Assembly (NCBI RefSeq): GCF_001612725.1
Contig: NZ_BDAZ01000034.1
Coordinates: forward strand, 62,001 to 126,000
Direction of reading: 5' to 3'
DNA from: Nocardia anaemiae NBRC 100462
Lineage (GTDB): Bacteria > Actinomycetota > Actinomycetes > Mycobacteriales > Mycobacteriaceae
Length of the DNA: 64,000 nucleotides
Positions 34,255 to 43,142 of the stretch are shown one piece after another. How positions within the stretch are numbered: position 1 is the first letter of the stretch; the number at the start of each line of letters is the position of its first letter. The notes beneath the pieces are model-generated. The model was given only the letters and a program-made list of their open reading frames with translations. It was not told where the DNA came from and made no database searches. The position numbers and the translations under genes are program-made.

Positions 34255-35084
34255 GCTTCCGCCTGCATCCAGATGACACCGGCCATGCGCCCGGTCGGTG
34301 CGCCGCGACGATGACTGAACAGCGTCTTGTCCTCGATCGTGCAGCGCGGATCGATCGCGACCCCGCCCACTCCGGCTTCGGTGAGCTGCCTGTGGATTCC
34401 AGCGCGCAGATCGAGTGCGGGCGTGCCGCGCACGGTGGTTGTCGCACTACCGGGCAGATGCGCCTCCACATCGGCGCGCATCGCGGCGGGCACCTCGTAT
34501 TGCCGACCCGATGCGGCCGGACCGAGGAAGGCGCCGATCCGCTCGATGCGGGCACCGGCCGAAACCATTGCGTCCAGTACGCGCGGCACGATGCCGATGC
34601 GCGCACCGATTCGTCCGGCATGCACGGCCGCGATCACACCCGCCTCGTCATCGGATAGCAGGATCGGCACGCAGTCCGCGGTGAGCACCACCAGTGCCAG
34701 ACCCGGCACGGTCGTCACCAATGCGTCGGTCGCGGGCACCGGGCCATCCCATGGCCCATCGATGATTTCGACATTGCGCCCGTGGATCTGTTCCATCCAC
34801 ACGAGCCGATCCGGTGTCAGGCCGATACCCTCGGCCAGCCGGTCCCGGTTCCGCTGGACGGTCGCCGGGTCGTCCCCCACATGATCCCCGAGATTGAACG
34901 AATCGTATGGCGGCGCCGAGAAACCGCCCGCCCGCGTGGTCGTCACTCGTCGAACGGTCAGTGTCGGCGCCGCTCCCCCGCCGCCCCGGAACTTTTGCCG
35001 GTCGTCGCGGGTATCAACAGCGCCGTCGCGGGCCGACGGTCGTGTGCCTGGCTGAGTGCTGGGCGTCCCCGACGAGTTACCCAT
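34251..35084 (-). CDS. pgeF: Peptidoglycan editing factor PgeF (YfiH/YlmD laccase domain)
   Basis: A 277-residue multicopper-oxidase-like protein of the DUF152 family, reported in E. coli to keep L-Ser out of peptidoglycan stems and also described as a purine nucleoside phosphorylase. Metal and catalytic residues lie in VVLTADCVPILLSD and IAAVHAGRIGAR. The ATG at 35084 follows a strong purine-rich site (GGGGAGGCGGGGGAG). The first 38 codons are a diverged copy of the 115 bp just upstream, so the N-terminus is non-canonical and probably disordered. Confidence 0.92.
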   Translation of the reverse strand: MGNSSGTPSTQPGTRPSARDGAVDTRDDRQKFRGGGGAAPTLTVRRVTTTRAGGFSAPPYDSFNLGDHVGDDPATVQRNRDRLAEGIGLTPDRLVWMEQIHGRNVEIIDGPWDGPVPATDALVTTVPGLALVVLTADCVPILLSDDEAGVIAAVHAGRIGARIGIVPRVLDAMVSAGARIERIGAFLGPAASGRQYEVPAAMRADVEAHLPGSATTTVRGTPALDLRAGIHRQLTEAGVGGVAIDPRCTIEDKTLFSHRRGAPTGRMAGVIWMQAEA

Positions 35085-35199
35085 GTGCTCCCCCGCCTCC
35101 CCGAGTCTTTTGCCGGTAGTTATGTGCCTCGGCAGTACTCGACCGGTCCGGCGGTCGGCGAAGTGGCTGAGCTTTGGGCGTCCCCGATGAGTTACCCAT
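34970..35199 (-). repeat. 115-bp tandem duplication of the pgeF 5' end
   Basis: The first 114 bases of pgeF (34971-35084) align without gaps to the 115 bp upstream (35085-35199). Translated in register both read MGNSSGTP..QP..RP..R, a diverged middle, then RQK.RGGGGA (22 of 38 residues identical). The unit is 115, not 114, bases, so the upstream copy is in another frame and stops after 40 codons just inside pgeF. The glycine-codon run of the upstream copy supplies the Shine-Dalgarno of pgeF. Confidence 0.8.
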
Positions 35200-35276
35200 G
35201 TACGAACGAGATCTGTCGTTGCTTTGGCATATCGCCAGTCTGCCAGCCCAGGCGACCGAATCGTGCGATCGGCGAC

Positions 35277-36515
35277 CTACCGACGCATGAACGACGGCAC
35301 GTCAACGTCGTCGTCGTCATCGGAATCCGGCGGCTCGATATGCGAGCGCGTATTGTGCGTGACTGTCGGCTCGGCCAGTGTGCGGGCCCGTTCGGAATCC
35401 CGGTAGCTGGGCACCGCACCCCGGGTGGAGCTGGTTTGACCTGCGGCGGAAGCGGTTTCGGTGCGTGCGGCGGCGGCGATCTCACTGGTCCGGCTGGTCT
35501 GGCCGAGCTCACCGGCCCGAGCCGAACCGATCGCGCCGCGACCCGCTTCGAAGGTGCGCCGGGCCGGGCCGCCGCCGTCGAAACCGGCCGCGATCACCGT
35601 GACGCGAACCTCATCGCCGAGCGAATCGTCGATGACGGTGCCGAAGATGATATTCGCCTCGATATGCGCGGCCTCCTGCACCAGCGAGGCCGCCTCGTTG
35701 ATTTCGAACAGACCCAGGTCGGAACCGCCCGCGATCGAGAGCAGTACGCCGTGCGCACCGTCCATCGACGCCTCGAGCAGTGGCGAATTGATCGCCGATT
35801 CGGCGGCCTTGACCGAGCGGCCCTCGCCGCGCGCCGAGCCGATGCCCATCAACGCGCTTCCCGCACCGGACATCACGCTCTTCACGTCGGCGAAGTCGAC
35901 GTTGATCAGACCCGGGGTGGTGATCAGGTCGGTGATGCCCTGCACACCGTTGAGCAGCACCTCATCGGCGGAGCGGAAGGCGTCCATCAGGCTGACCGCC
36001 GCATCGCCGAGCTGCAGCAGCCGATCGTTCGGGATGACGATGAGCGTGTCGCAGGATTCGCGCAGCAGGTTGATGCCCACCTCGGCCTGATTGCCACGGC
36101 GCTTGCCCTCGAAGGAGAACGGCCTGGTGACCACACCGATGGTGAGCGCGCCGAGTTTGCGCGCGATGCTCGCGACGACGGGTGCGCCACCGGTACCGGT
36201 GCCGCCGCCCTCGCCCGCGGTGACGAAAACCATGTCGGCGCCCTTGAGCACCTCTTCGATCTCGTCCTTGTGATCTTCGGCGGCCTTGCGCCCGACCTCC
36301 GGATCGGCACCGGCGCCGAGACCGCGGGTGAGCTCACGACCGACGTCGAGTTTGACGTCGGCATCGCTCATCAGCAGCGCCTGCGCGTCGGTGTTGACCG
36401 CGATGAACTCGACTCCCTTGAGTCCCTGTTCGATCATCCGGTTGACGGCATTCACGCCGCCGCCGCCGATACCGACGACCTTGATCACAGCAAGGTAGTT
36501 GTGCGGGGGCGTCAT
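35277..36515 (-). CDS. ftsZ: Cell division GTPase FtsZ
   Basis: Tubulin-like GTPase forming the division ring; 412 residues. The opening KVVGIGGGGVNAVNRMI, the tubulin signature GEGGGTGTGGAPVVA and the T7-type NVDFADVKSVM are intact. A disordered linker (about 320-400) ends in the conserved tail DVDVPSFMRR that binds SepF and FtsW in actinobacteria. GAAGGAAGG precedes ATG 36515. It lies downstream of ftsQ, with a 323-bp gap, and upstream of pgeF. Confidence 0.98.
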   Translation of the reverse strand: MTPPHNYLAVIKVVGIGGGGVNAVNRMIEQGLKGVEFIAVNTDAQALLMSDADVKLDVGRELTRGLGAGADPEVGRKAAEDHKDEIEEVLKGADMVFVTAGEGGGTGTGGAPVVASIARKLGALTIGVVTRPFSFEGKRRGNQAEVGINLLRESCDTLIVIPNDRLLQLGDAAVSLMDAFRSADEVLLNGVQGITDLITTPGLINVDFADVKSVMSGAGSALMGIGSARGEGRSVKAAESAINSPLLEASMDGAHGVLLSIAGGSDLGLFEINEAASLVQEAAHIEANIIFGTVIDDSLGDEVRVTVIAAGFDGGGPARRTFEAGRGAIGSARAGELGQTSRTSEIAAAARTETASAAGQTSSTRGAVPSYRDSERARTLAEPTVTHNTRSHIEPPDSDDDDDVDVPSFMRR

Positions 36516-36838
36516 GGGCCTTCGCCTTCCTTCGATCTAAAGTCTGTCGTTTTCGAATTCTCGACATTCGGTCTGTGGCAAGACCGGGCAAACCCTAAAG
36601 CTCAACCATAGGGTTAGCGTTATGTCAAGTATCCGACTGCTGCGGAACGCTATTCGCAGCCGCCGCGATAGGCGCGCAGGCGCGCCGAAACGACTGACAG
36701 AATCTTGTGTGATCCCTCTCGTCTCGCCGCGCAACACGTCGTATCGTGAACGGTTGCCCCCGAACCCACGGTCTCGCTGGGCTGTTCCCACTGCGGTCAC
36801 AGTTCCATCGAAAAACCCCTGGGCACAATGGGTATCGA
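36516..36838. promoter_or_regulatory. ftsQ-ftsZ intergenic region, probable ftsZ promoters
   Basis: 323 bp without a gene. On the minus strand a TTGACA hexamer (plus 36623-36628) is followed by AT-rich sequence and an inverted repeat AACCCTA/TAGGGTT (36591-36597 and 36609-36615). The spacing from TTGACA to the nearest TANNNT (TATGGT) is only 12 bases, so exact promoter boxes are uncertain. Separate ftsZ promoters in this gap are known in related actinobacteria. Confidence 0.45.
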
Positions 36839-37531
36839 TCACTTTACCGTGACCAGATTCGGACTCGAAACATCGAACACCGTTCCATCGCGGGTCAACA
36901 GCGGTATCACCACGGCCGCCTTGCGTTCCGCGTCATTAGTTCCTCCCCACAGTACCGTGCGACCGTCGCGCAGGTTCAGGAAAATATCCGAAATCGACCG
37001 CGCGACAACCTCGTCCACCTGCACGACCAGCGCCGCAGGCAGAACCGACAGAACCGAGGCCGCGGCCCGGGTGACCGGATCGTCGCCGCCGGGATGTTCG
37101 GTGATGAGCTTCGCGACGCCGATGGGTGCGTCCTCGATCGCGAACTCCACACCCTCCGCATCCAGCAGATGCGCGCCTTGCGGGCTGTCCCAGAACAAGA
37201 CCGGCGTGCGCTCGACCACCGTCACCTTGACGGTGGACGGAAATACTCGCTGCACCCGTGCGGTGCGGACTTTCGGAATGCTCGCCACCCGCCGGGCCAT
37301 CGCATCGGTGTCGATGCGCAACATCGAGCGGCCGGACGGGATCTCGAGTTTGTCGCGCACCTGTTCCTCGGGAACCGCGACCAAACCGTCGATCTCGACC
37401 GTGCTCGCCGAAAACACCGGGGTGAACCAGGCCAGTACGAGGACAAGTGTAAGAACGCACACGCCGAGCAAACTCCACCGACGCAGGCGAACCCGCTGTG
37501 CCCGGTCGAACCAGTCACCCGCGGTTCGCAT
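36839..37531 (-). CDS. ftsQ: Cell division protein FtsQ
   Basis: A 230-residue bitopic division protein. A basic cytoplasmic tail, one membrane helix (about 20-41) and a POTRA domain starting FSASTVEIDGLVAVPEEQV are followed by the beta domain ending FDVSSPNLVTVK. It bridges the FtsZ ring and the septal synthase complex. Six bases separate it from murC. This is the last gene of the mraZ-led cluster before the ftsZ promoter gap. Confidence 0.95.
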   Translation of the reverse strand: MRTAGDWFDRAQRVRLRRWSLLGVCVLTLVLVLAWFTPVFSASTVEIDGLVAVPEEQVRDKLEIPSGRSMLRIDTDAMARRVASIPKVRTARVQRVFPSTVKVTVVERTPVLFWDSPQGAHLLDAEGVEFAIEDAPIGVAKLITEHPGGDDPVTRAAASVLSVLPAALVVQVDEVVARSISDIFLNLRDGRTVLWGGTNDAERKAAVVIPLLTRDGTVFDVSSPNLVTVK

Positions 37532-37537
37532 CGCGGG

Positions 37538-39058
37538 TCACCGCCCGTATTGCGGACGCGCGCGCAGCCCATCGAGAATCTGGCTGCCGAGCATCGTCAC
37601 ATCGCCCGCGCCCATGGTGATCACCACATCGCCGGGCAGGGTCAGGCCCGCGACCTGGCGGCCGACCCGCGACATATCCGGCTGGTAGTGCACGGGTTTG
37701 GTGACGGCTTGGGCGACGAGCGCGCCGTTGACACCGGGCAGCGGCTTCTCCCGCGCACCGTAGACATCGAGCACGACGACCTCGTCGGCGAGGCTGAGCG
37801 CCGCGCCGAAATCCTTGGCGAAGGTGGCGGTGCGGCTGTAAAGATGCGGCTGGAACACCACGATGACCCGGCCCTGTCGGGACCGCGCACCGTCACGCGC
37901 CTCCTGCTGCACCAGCTCCGCGGCCGCGCCGAGGACCGCGCGCACCTCGGTCGGGTGGTGGGCGTAATCGTCGAAGACGCGCACGCCGTTCTCCCGACCC
38001 ACGAACTGGAACCGGCGATGTACACCGCCGAAACCCTCCAGCCCCTGGATGATCTCGTCCACATCCGCACCGGCGGCGCGCGCGGCGAGCAGCGCGGCCA
38101 GCGCGTTGAGCGCCATATGCCGACCGGGCACGGCCAGTCGCAGGGTGCGCGGCGCGGCCTCATCGGCGAGCTGGAACTGGGCCAGGCCGCCGACATCGCG
38201 CGGCTCCCAACTGTGCAGCCGCACGCCGACCGGCACCGGCGCGTCGGACAGTTCACCCGATCCGTAGCCGAGCACCCGAACGTTCTGCTCCGCCAACCGC
38301 GCACCCACCCGCTCGGCCAGCGCCCGCGACCCGGGATCGTCCAGACACACCACCAGCAGGCCGCCGGGGCCGAGACGGTCGGCGAAGTCGTCGAAGACCT
38401 GGACATAGGCCTCATCGGAGCCGAAGAAGTCCAGGTGATCGGATTCGATATTGGTGACCACGGCGACGTCCGGGTCGTATTGCAGCAGTGAACCGTCGCT
38501 CTCGTCGGCCTCGGCGACGAAGATTTCGCCGGTGCCGTGGTGGGCATTGGTGCCCGCCTCGTTGAGTTCACCGCCGACCGCGAAGGACGGGTCGAATCCG
38601 CAGTGCTGTAACGAGACGATCAGCATCGAGGTGGTCGAGGTCTTGCCGTGCGTGCCCGAGACCAGCAGCGTGCGATGACCCTGCATCAGTGAGGCGAGTA
38701 CGGCGGGGCGCAACAGCACCGGAATATCGCGCCGGTTCGCCTCGACCAGTTCGGGATTGGTCTTCGGGATGGCGGCGTAGGTGGTGACCACCGCGGTCGG
38801 GCCGCCGGGCAGCAGGTCGAGGGCGCTGGCGTCGTGACCGATGCGCACCTGGGCACCGCGGGCCCGCAGCGCGAGCACACCGCGACTCTCCTTGGCATCC
38901 GAACCGGAGACCGAGCCACCGCGCGAGAGCAGAATGCGCGCGATGCCGGACATGCCCGCCCCGCCGATTCCGACCATGTGCACGCGCGCCAATTCGGGCG
39001 GCAGCGCCGAGCGCGCCTCGTCGGCCCCGGAATCGGTGGCATCGGCTCCCGTGGTCAC
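37538..39058 (-). CDS. murC: UDP-N-acetylmuramate-L-alanine ligase
   Basis: First of the four Mur amino-acid ligases; 506 residues. HMVGIGGAGMSGIARILL is the N-terminal nucleotide site, GTHGKTSTTSML the ATP P-loop, and HHPTEVRAVL lies in the C-terminal domain. It adds L-Ala to UDP-MurNAc in the cytoplasm. Its GTG overlaps the murG stop by four bases (39055-39058). Confidence 0.97.
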   Translation of the reverse strand: MTTGADATDSGADEARSALPPELARVHMVGIGGAGMSGIARILLSRGGSVSGSDAKESRGVLALRARGAQVRIGHDASALDLLPGGPTAVVTTYAAIPKTNPELVEANRRDIPVLLRPAVLASLMQGHRTLLVSGTHGKTSTTSMLIVSLQHCGFDPSFAVGGELNEAGTNAHHGTGEIFVAEADESDGSLLQYDPDVAVVTNIESDHLDFFGSDEAYVQVFDDFADRLGPGGLLVVCLDDPGSRALAERVGARLAEQNVRVLGYGSGELSDAPVPVGVRLHSWEPRDVGGLAQFQLADEAAPRTLRLAVPGRHMALNALAALLAARAAGADVDEIIQGLEGFGGVHRRFQFVGRENGVRVFDDYAHHPTEVRAVLGAAAELVQQEARDGARSRQGRVIVVFQPHLYSRTATFAKDFGAALSLADEVVVLDVYGAREKPLPGVNGALVAQAVTKPVHYQPDMSRVGRQVAGLTLPGDVVITMGAGDVTMLGSQILDGLRARPQYGR

Positions 39059-40182
39059 CGGCCGCTCACCTCGACGACAATGCGCGCGAGCTCGTCGGCG
39101 GCATCGCGGTGTCCGGCACCTGCGGCGGACAGGCTCATCTCGATCAGCCGTGCGCGGTCGGTCAGCAGCGGTATCACCTCGTCGATCACGTATTTCGGGG
39201 TCAGCTCGGCATCGGGGACGATTCTGCCACCCCCCTGGCGCACGATCGGCCTGGCATTGAGTTCCTGTTCACCGTTGCCGTGCGGCAGCGGCACATAGAA
39301 CGCGGGCAGGCCGACCGCCGAGACCTCGGCGACGGTCATCGCGCCGGAGCGGCAGACGACCGCGTCGGCGGCGGCATAGGCCAGGTCCATCCGGGAAAGA
39401 TACGGCACGGCGATATACCGCGCCCCACCCTCATCCGATTCCGGGACTTCGAGGGTGTTCTTGGGTCCGTGCGCGTGCAGCACCGAGACGCCCGCCGCCG
39501 CCAGCTGTGGCGCCGCGCCGGAGATCGCCTTGTTCAACGAGACTGCCCCCTGCGAGCCGCCGAAGACCAGCAGAACCGGTCCCTCGGCGGGCAGGCCGAA
39601 ATGGGCACGGGCCTCGGCCTGCAGCGCGGCCCGATCCAGCGAGGTAATGGACCCGCGCACCGGAATGCCGATGACCTCGGCCTTGGCCAGACCCGAATCG
39701 GGTACGGCGGCAAGCACTCTGGCCGCGCGCCTGGCACCGACCTTATTGGCGATGCCCGCCTTGGCATTCGCCTCGTGCACCACCACCGGCACCGCGCGCC
39801 TGCGGCCGAGCACGCCACGCCCCGCCGCGAGGTAGGCGGGCAGCGCGACGTAGCCGCCGAAGCCGACGATCACATCCGCCTCTACCGCATCGATGACAGA
39901 TCTGGTCTTGGCCACCGAAGCGCGGACACGGCCGGGCAGCCGCAGCAGATCGGCGCTCGGCTTGCGCGGCAGCGGAACTGGTGGGATCAATTCCAGCGGA
40001 TAGCCGCGCTCGGGCACCAATTTGGTCTCGAGTCCGCGTTCGGTACCGAGTGCGGTGACCCGGATCGAATCGTCGAGTCGCCGCAGCGCGTCGGCGACGG
40101 CCAGCGCGGGCTCGATATGTCCGGCGGTACCACCGCCTGCGACGATCACCGACAGTGGTTTGCGGGGTCGCTCCGCACTCAC
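39055..40182 (-). CDS. murG: Lipid II synthase MurG
   Basis: Membrane-associated GT28 transferase adding GlcNAc to lipid I; 375 residues. GGGTAGHIEPALAVADAL opens the acceptor domain and VVCRSGAMTVAEVSAVGLP with LPHGNGEQELNA forms the UDP-GlcNAc site. The GTG at 40182 is chosen because it overlaps the ftsW stop (GTGA) and has GGGGAAG upstream; a longer frame would run into ftsW. Confidence 0.96.
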   Translation of the reverse strand: MSAERPRKPLSVIVAGGGTAGHIEPALAVADALRRLDDSIRVTALGTERGLETKLVPERGYPLELIPPVPLPRKPSADLLRLPGRVRASVAKTRSVIDAVEADVIVGFGGYVALPAYLAAGRGVLGRRRAVPVVVHEANAKAGIANKVGARRAARVLAAVPDSGLAKAEVIGIPVRGSITSLDRAALQAEARAHFGLPAEGPVLLVFGGSQGAVSLNKAISGAAPQLAAAGVSVLHAHGPKNTLEVPESDEGGARYIAVPYLSRMDLAYAAADAVVCRSGAMTVAEVSAVGLPAFYVPLPHGNGEQELNARPIVRQGGGRIVPDAELTPKYVIDEVIPLLTDRARLIEMSLSAAGAGHRDAADELARIVVEVSGR

Positions 40183-41657
40183 CTGGATCTTCCCCGATCT
40201 CTCGCATGGTTTATCGGATAGCTCGGCTCCCAAGCCCTGGTCGCCCGCAGCGAACTCGTCCCCCGGCTCTCGGGCACGCGCCGCCGAGCGGATTCGGACT
40301 GGGTCCGCCGCCCCGGTGGCAGTGCGGCCCGCGCCCGGTCGGCCTTGGCCCGTTCGGCCCTAGCCCGCTGCTCGGCCGCCTTCGCCTTGGCCGCGGCCGA
40401 GCGAGCCCGCGCCGCATCCGCCCGCGCCGGTGAGTACACCTCCGGCTTGGGCAGTCGCAACAGTCGGCTGAATCTGCCGTCCTGTCCGGCCTGCAGCGCC
40501 GAAATGGCCTCGGGCTCGTGCCTGGCCGCATTGGCGATGATGCCGAACATGAACAGGGTGATCGCCAGCGACGAACCGCCCGCCGAAACCAGCGGCAGCT
40601 GCAGACCGGTCACTGGGAGCAGGTTGACCACATAGCCGATATTGATCAGCGCCTGCCCGGTGATCCAGGTCGTCGCGGTCGCGGTGAGCAGCCGCAGGAA
40701 CGGATCGACCGAACGGCTCGCGATGCGCAGGCCGGTGTAGACGAACAGTGCGAACAGGCCCAAAACCAGTGCGCAGCCGAGGAATCCGAGTTCCTCGCCG
40801 ATGATGGCGAAGATGAAGTCGTTGTGCGCATTGGGCAGGTACTGCCATTTGGCCCGGCTCTGGCCGAGGCCGCGACCCCAGATGCCGCCGTCGGCCAGCG
40901 AGTACAGCGCTTGGCGCGCTTGATAATTGATGCCCTGCGGATCGTCGCCCGGATTGAAGAAGGCGCGCATTCGGTCCGAGCGATACCCCGCGGACAGTGC
41001 GAGGACGCCCGCGGCGATCACGCCGGAAATCGCGATGGTGACGAACAACCGCACCGGCAGCCCGCCGAACCACAGCAGTGCGGCCAGGACGATGCCGAGC
41101 GCGATGGTGGTCGACAGATTCGGCTCCAGCACGACGAGCAGGCACACCAGCAGACCGGCGGGCACCAGCGGCACCAGAATGTCCTTCAGGCCGGCCTGTT
41201 CCGAGCGCCGCGAGGCGAGCAGATGCGCACCCCACACCACCAGCGTCACCTTCACGATCTCCGATGGCTGCACCGAGACCGGCCCGATGAAGAACCAGCG
41301 CCGCGCACCCTGCACTTCTGAGCCGATGCCGGGAATCAGCACCAGCAAAAGCGCCAGCACCGAGATCGCGAACAGCGGAAACGACCATTGCCGCAGTCGC
41401 CGCAACGAAATCCGCAGTGCCAGAAAGAACAGCACCGCGCCGATCGCGGCGAACATGGCCTGCTGGATGAACAGCGAATACGCCGACCCGCCATCGACAT
41501 ACGCCTCGACGCTCGATGCCGACAACACCATGACCAGACCGAGCACCGTCAGCAGTGTCGCGATCGTGACGACGAGATGGAACGACGCGAGCGGGCGGGC
41601 CAGCCAGGCGCCGAATTTGGTGGCCGCCAGCCGATTCCGCCGTGTCGTCTCGGTCAT
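40179..41657 (-). CDS. ftsW: Septal peptidoglycan polymerase FtsW (SEDS)
   Basis: A 492-residue SEDS glycosyltransferase with about ten membrane helices. GARRWFFIGPVSVQPSEIVK and LPVTGLQLPLVSAGGSS are diagnostic. It polymerises lipid II at the septum with its partner PbpB. The C-terminal cytoplasmic tail (about 390-492) is very rich in Arg/Ala/Lys and longer than in E. coli; in mycobacteria the FtsW tail contacts FtsZ. Overlaps murD and murG by four bases each. Confidence 0.95.
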   Translation of the reverse strand: MTETTRRNRLAATKFGAWLARPLASFHLVVTIATLLTVLGLVMVLSASSVEAYVDGGSAYSLFIQQAMFAAIGAVLFFLALRISLRRLRQWSFPLFAISVLALLLVLIPGIGSEVQGARRWFFIGPVSVQPSEIVKVTLVVWGAHLLASRRSEQAGLKDILVPLVPAGLLVCLLVVLEPNLSTTIALGIVLAALLWFGGLPVRLFVTIAISGVIAAGVLALSAGYRSDRMRAFFNPGDDPQGINYQARQALYSLADGGIWGRGLGQSRAKWQYLPNAHNDFIFAIIGEELGFLGCALVLGLFALFVYTGLRIASRSVDPFLRLLTATATTWITGQALINIGYVVNLLPVTGLQLPLVSAGGSSLAITLFMFGIIANAARHEPEAISALQAGQDGRFSRLLRLPKPEVYSPARADAARARSAAAKAKAAEQRARAERAKADRARAALPPGRRTQSESARRRVPESRGTSSLRATRAWEPSYPINHARDRGRSR

Positions 41658-43135
41658 AGCTGCCGCCCGATGTCACCGTCTTCCAGCGCGGCCACCGCGG
41701 CGGCGAAGCTGCGCCCGCGGTGGGTGTAATCGGCGAACATATCCAAGGAGGCCGCGGCCGGAGCCAGCAGTACGGCGTCCCCGGGACGGGCCAACCCGGC
41801 CGCGGCGCGCACGGCCCGCGCCATCACGGCGTCGGCTGTCTCATCGGTACCGGCCTCACCCATGCCTGCATGGTCTCCCGCGCGGACCTCGACAACCGGG
41901 ACCTCGGGCGCGTGTCGCGCCAATGCGGCCGCAAGCACCGGCGCGTCGGCCCCGATCAGCACGGCGGCGACAAGACGATCGGCGATCTCCTCGACTAGAT
42001 CCTCGACCGAGGCACCCTTCAGCTGCCCACCGGCGATCCAAACCACCTGTGAGTGACCGAGTATCGATGAACGGGCGGCATGCGGGTTGGTGGCCTTGGA
42101 GTCATCGATGAATTCGACACCGGCCACCTCACGCACGAACGCGGCCCGATGCGGACCGACCTTGTGCTCGATGAGGCCTTCACGCACGAATTGCGGTGCC
42201 ACATCGATGGCCCTGGTCAGCGCGGCGGCGGCGAGTGCGTCGGCGACACCGGCGGGCCCCTTGGGACTGATATCGCCGACCTCGGCCAGGATGGCCGCCT
42301 TGGTGAAGGCACGGTCGAGCAGTTTGCCGTCGACAACACCGAGTTCGCCGTCGGCGGGTACGCCGATCCGGAAGCCGAGCGTCCGGCGCGCCTTACTGCG
42401 CCGGGCCAGCGAGGCGGCCACCGGATCGTCGAGTCCGACGACACCGACGCGGCCATACAGCGCCCTGGACTTTGCGGCGGCGTAGGCGTCGAGACCACCG
42501 TGCCAATCCAGGTGATCCTCCGCCACATTCAGCACGACACCGGCCTCGGGCCGCACCGAAGGCGCCCAATGCAATTGGAACGAGGACAGTTCGACGGCGA
42601 GCACCTGCGGACCCGGGTTGCGGCGCAGCGCATCCAGGATCGGCAGCCCGATATTGCCACAGGCGACACTGGCGATACCGGCCGCGCGCAGGATGGAATG
42701 CACCATCGAGGTGGTGGTGGTCTTGCCGTTGGTTCCGGTCACCACCAGCCACTTGCGGACCGGACCGTAGATCCTGGCCTGATCGACCCACCAGGCGAAT
42801 TCGACATCGCCCCAGACCGGGGTGCCCTCGGTCACCGCGGCGGCGAGCACCGGTGAATCCGGCCGCCAGCCCGGACTGGTGATGACCAGCGCGAAGCGGC
42901 TCCAGTCCGCGGTTTCCAGTTCGGTACAGGTGGCGATGTCCAGACCGAGTTCGGCCGCCTCGGCCAATGCGGCGGCACCACCGTCGGTGACGACCGGACG
43001 CGCGCCGATATCGCGCAGCGGTTCGATCAACGAGCGACCCGAGACACCCCATCCGGCCACCAGAACGTCACGGCCACGCAGGAATTCGAGCATGGGCCCC
43101 GGTGTTCGCAGGGCCCGCGGAGAATGTTCGACCAT
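41654..43135 (-). CDS. murD: UDP-N-acetylmuramoyl-L-alanine-D-glutamate ligase
   Basis: Adds D-Glu in the second Mur ligase step; 493 residues. VLVAGWGVSGRSL is the UDP-binding N-terminus, VVTGTNGKTTTTSMVHS the P-loop, and DDSKATNPHAARSSI marks the C-terminal domain. It starts 7 bases after the mraY stop and overlaps ftsW. Confidence 0.96.
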   Translation of the reverse strand: MVEHSPRALRTPGPMLEFLRGRDVLVAGWGVSGRSLIEPLRDIGARPVVTDGGAAALAEAAELGLDIATCTELETADWSRFALVITSPGWRPDSPVLAAAVTEGTPVWGDVEFAWWVDQARIYGPVRKWLVVTGTNGKTTTTSMVHSILRAAGIASVACGNIGLPILDALRRNPGPQVLAVELSSFQLHWAPSVRPEAGVVLNVAEDHLDWHGGLDAYAAAKSRALYGRVGVVGLDDPVAASLARRSKARRTLGFRIGVPADGELGVVDGKLLDRAFTKAAILAEVGDISPKGPAGVADALAAAALTRAIDVAPQFVREGLIEHKVGPHRAAFVREVAGVEFIDDSKATNPHAARSSILGHSQVVWIAGGQLKGASVEDLVEEIADRLVAAVLIGADAPVLAAALARHAPEVPVVEVRAGDHAGMGEAGTDETADAVMARAVRAAAGLARPGDAVLLAPAAASLDMFADYTHRGRSFAAAVAALEDGDIGRQL

Positions 43136-43142
43136 CGCTACT

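Noticed and set aside
36605..36628. TTGACA and TATGGT as a sigma-A promoter for ftsZ
   Set aside because: Only 12 bases separate the hexamers, too short for a normal promoter.
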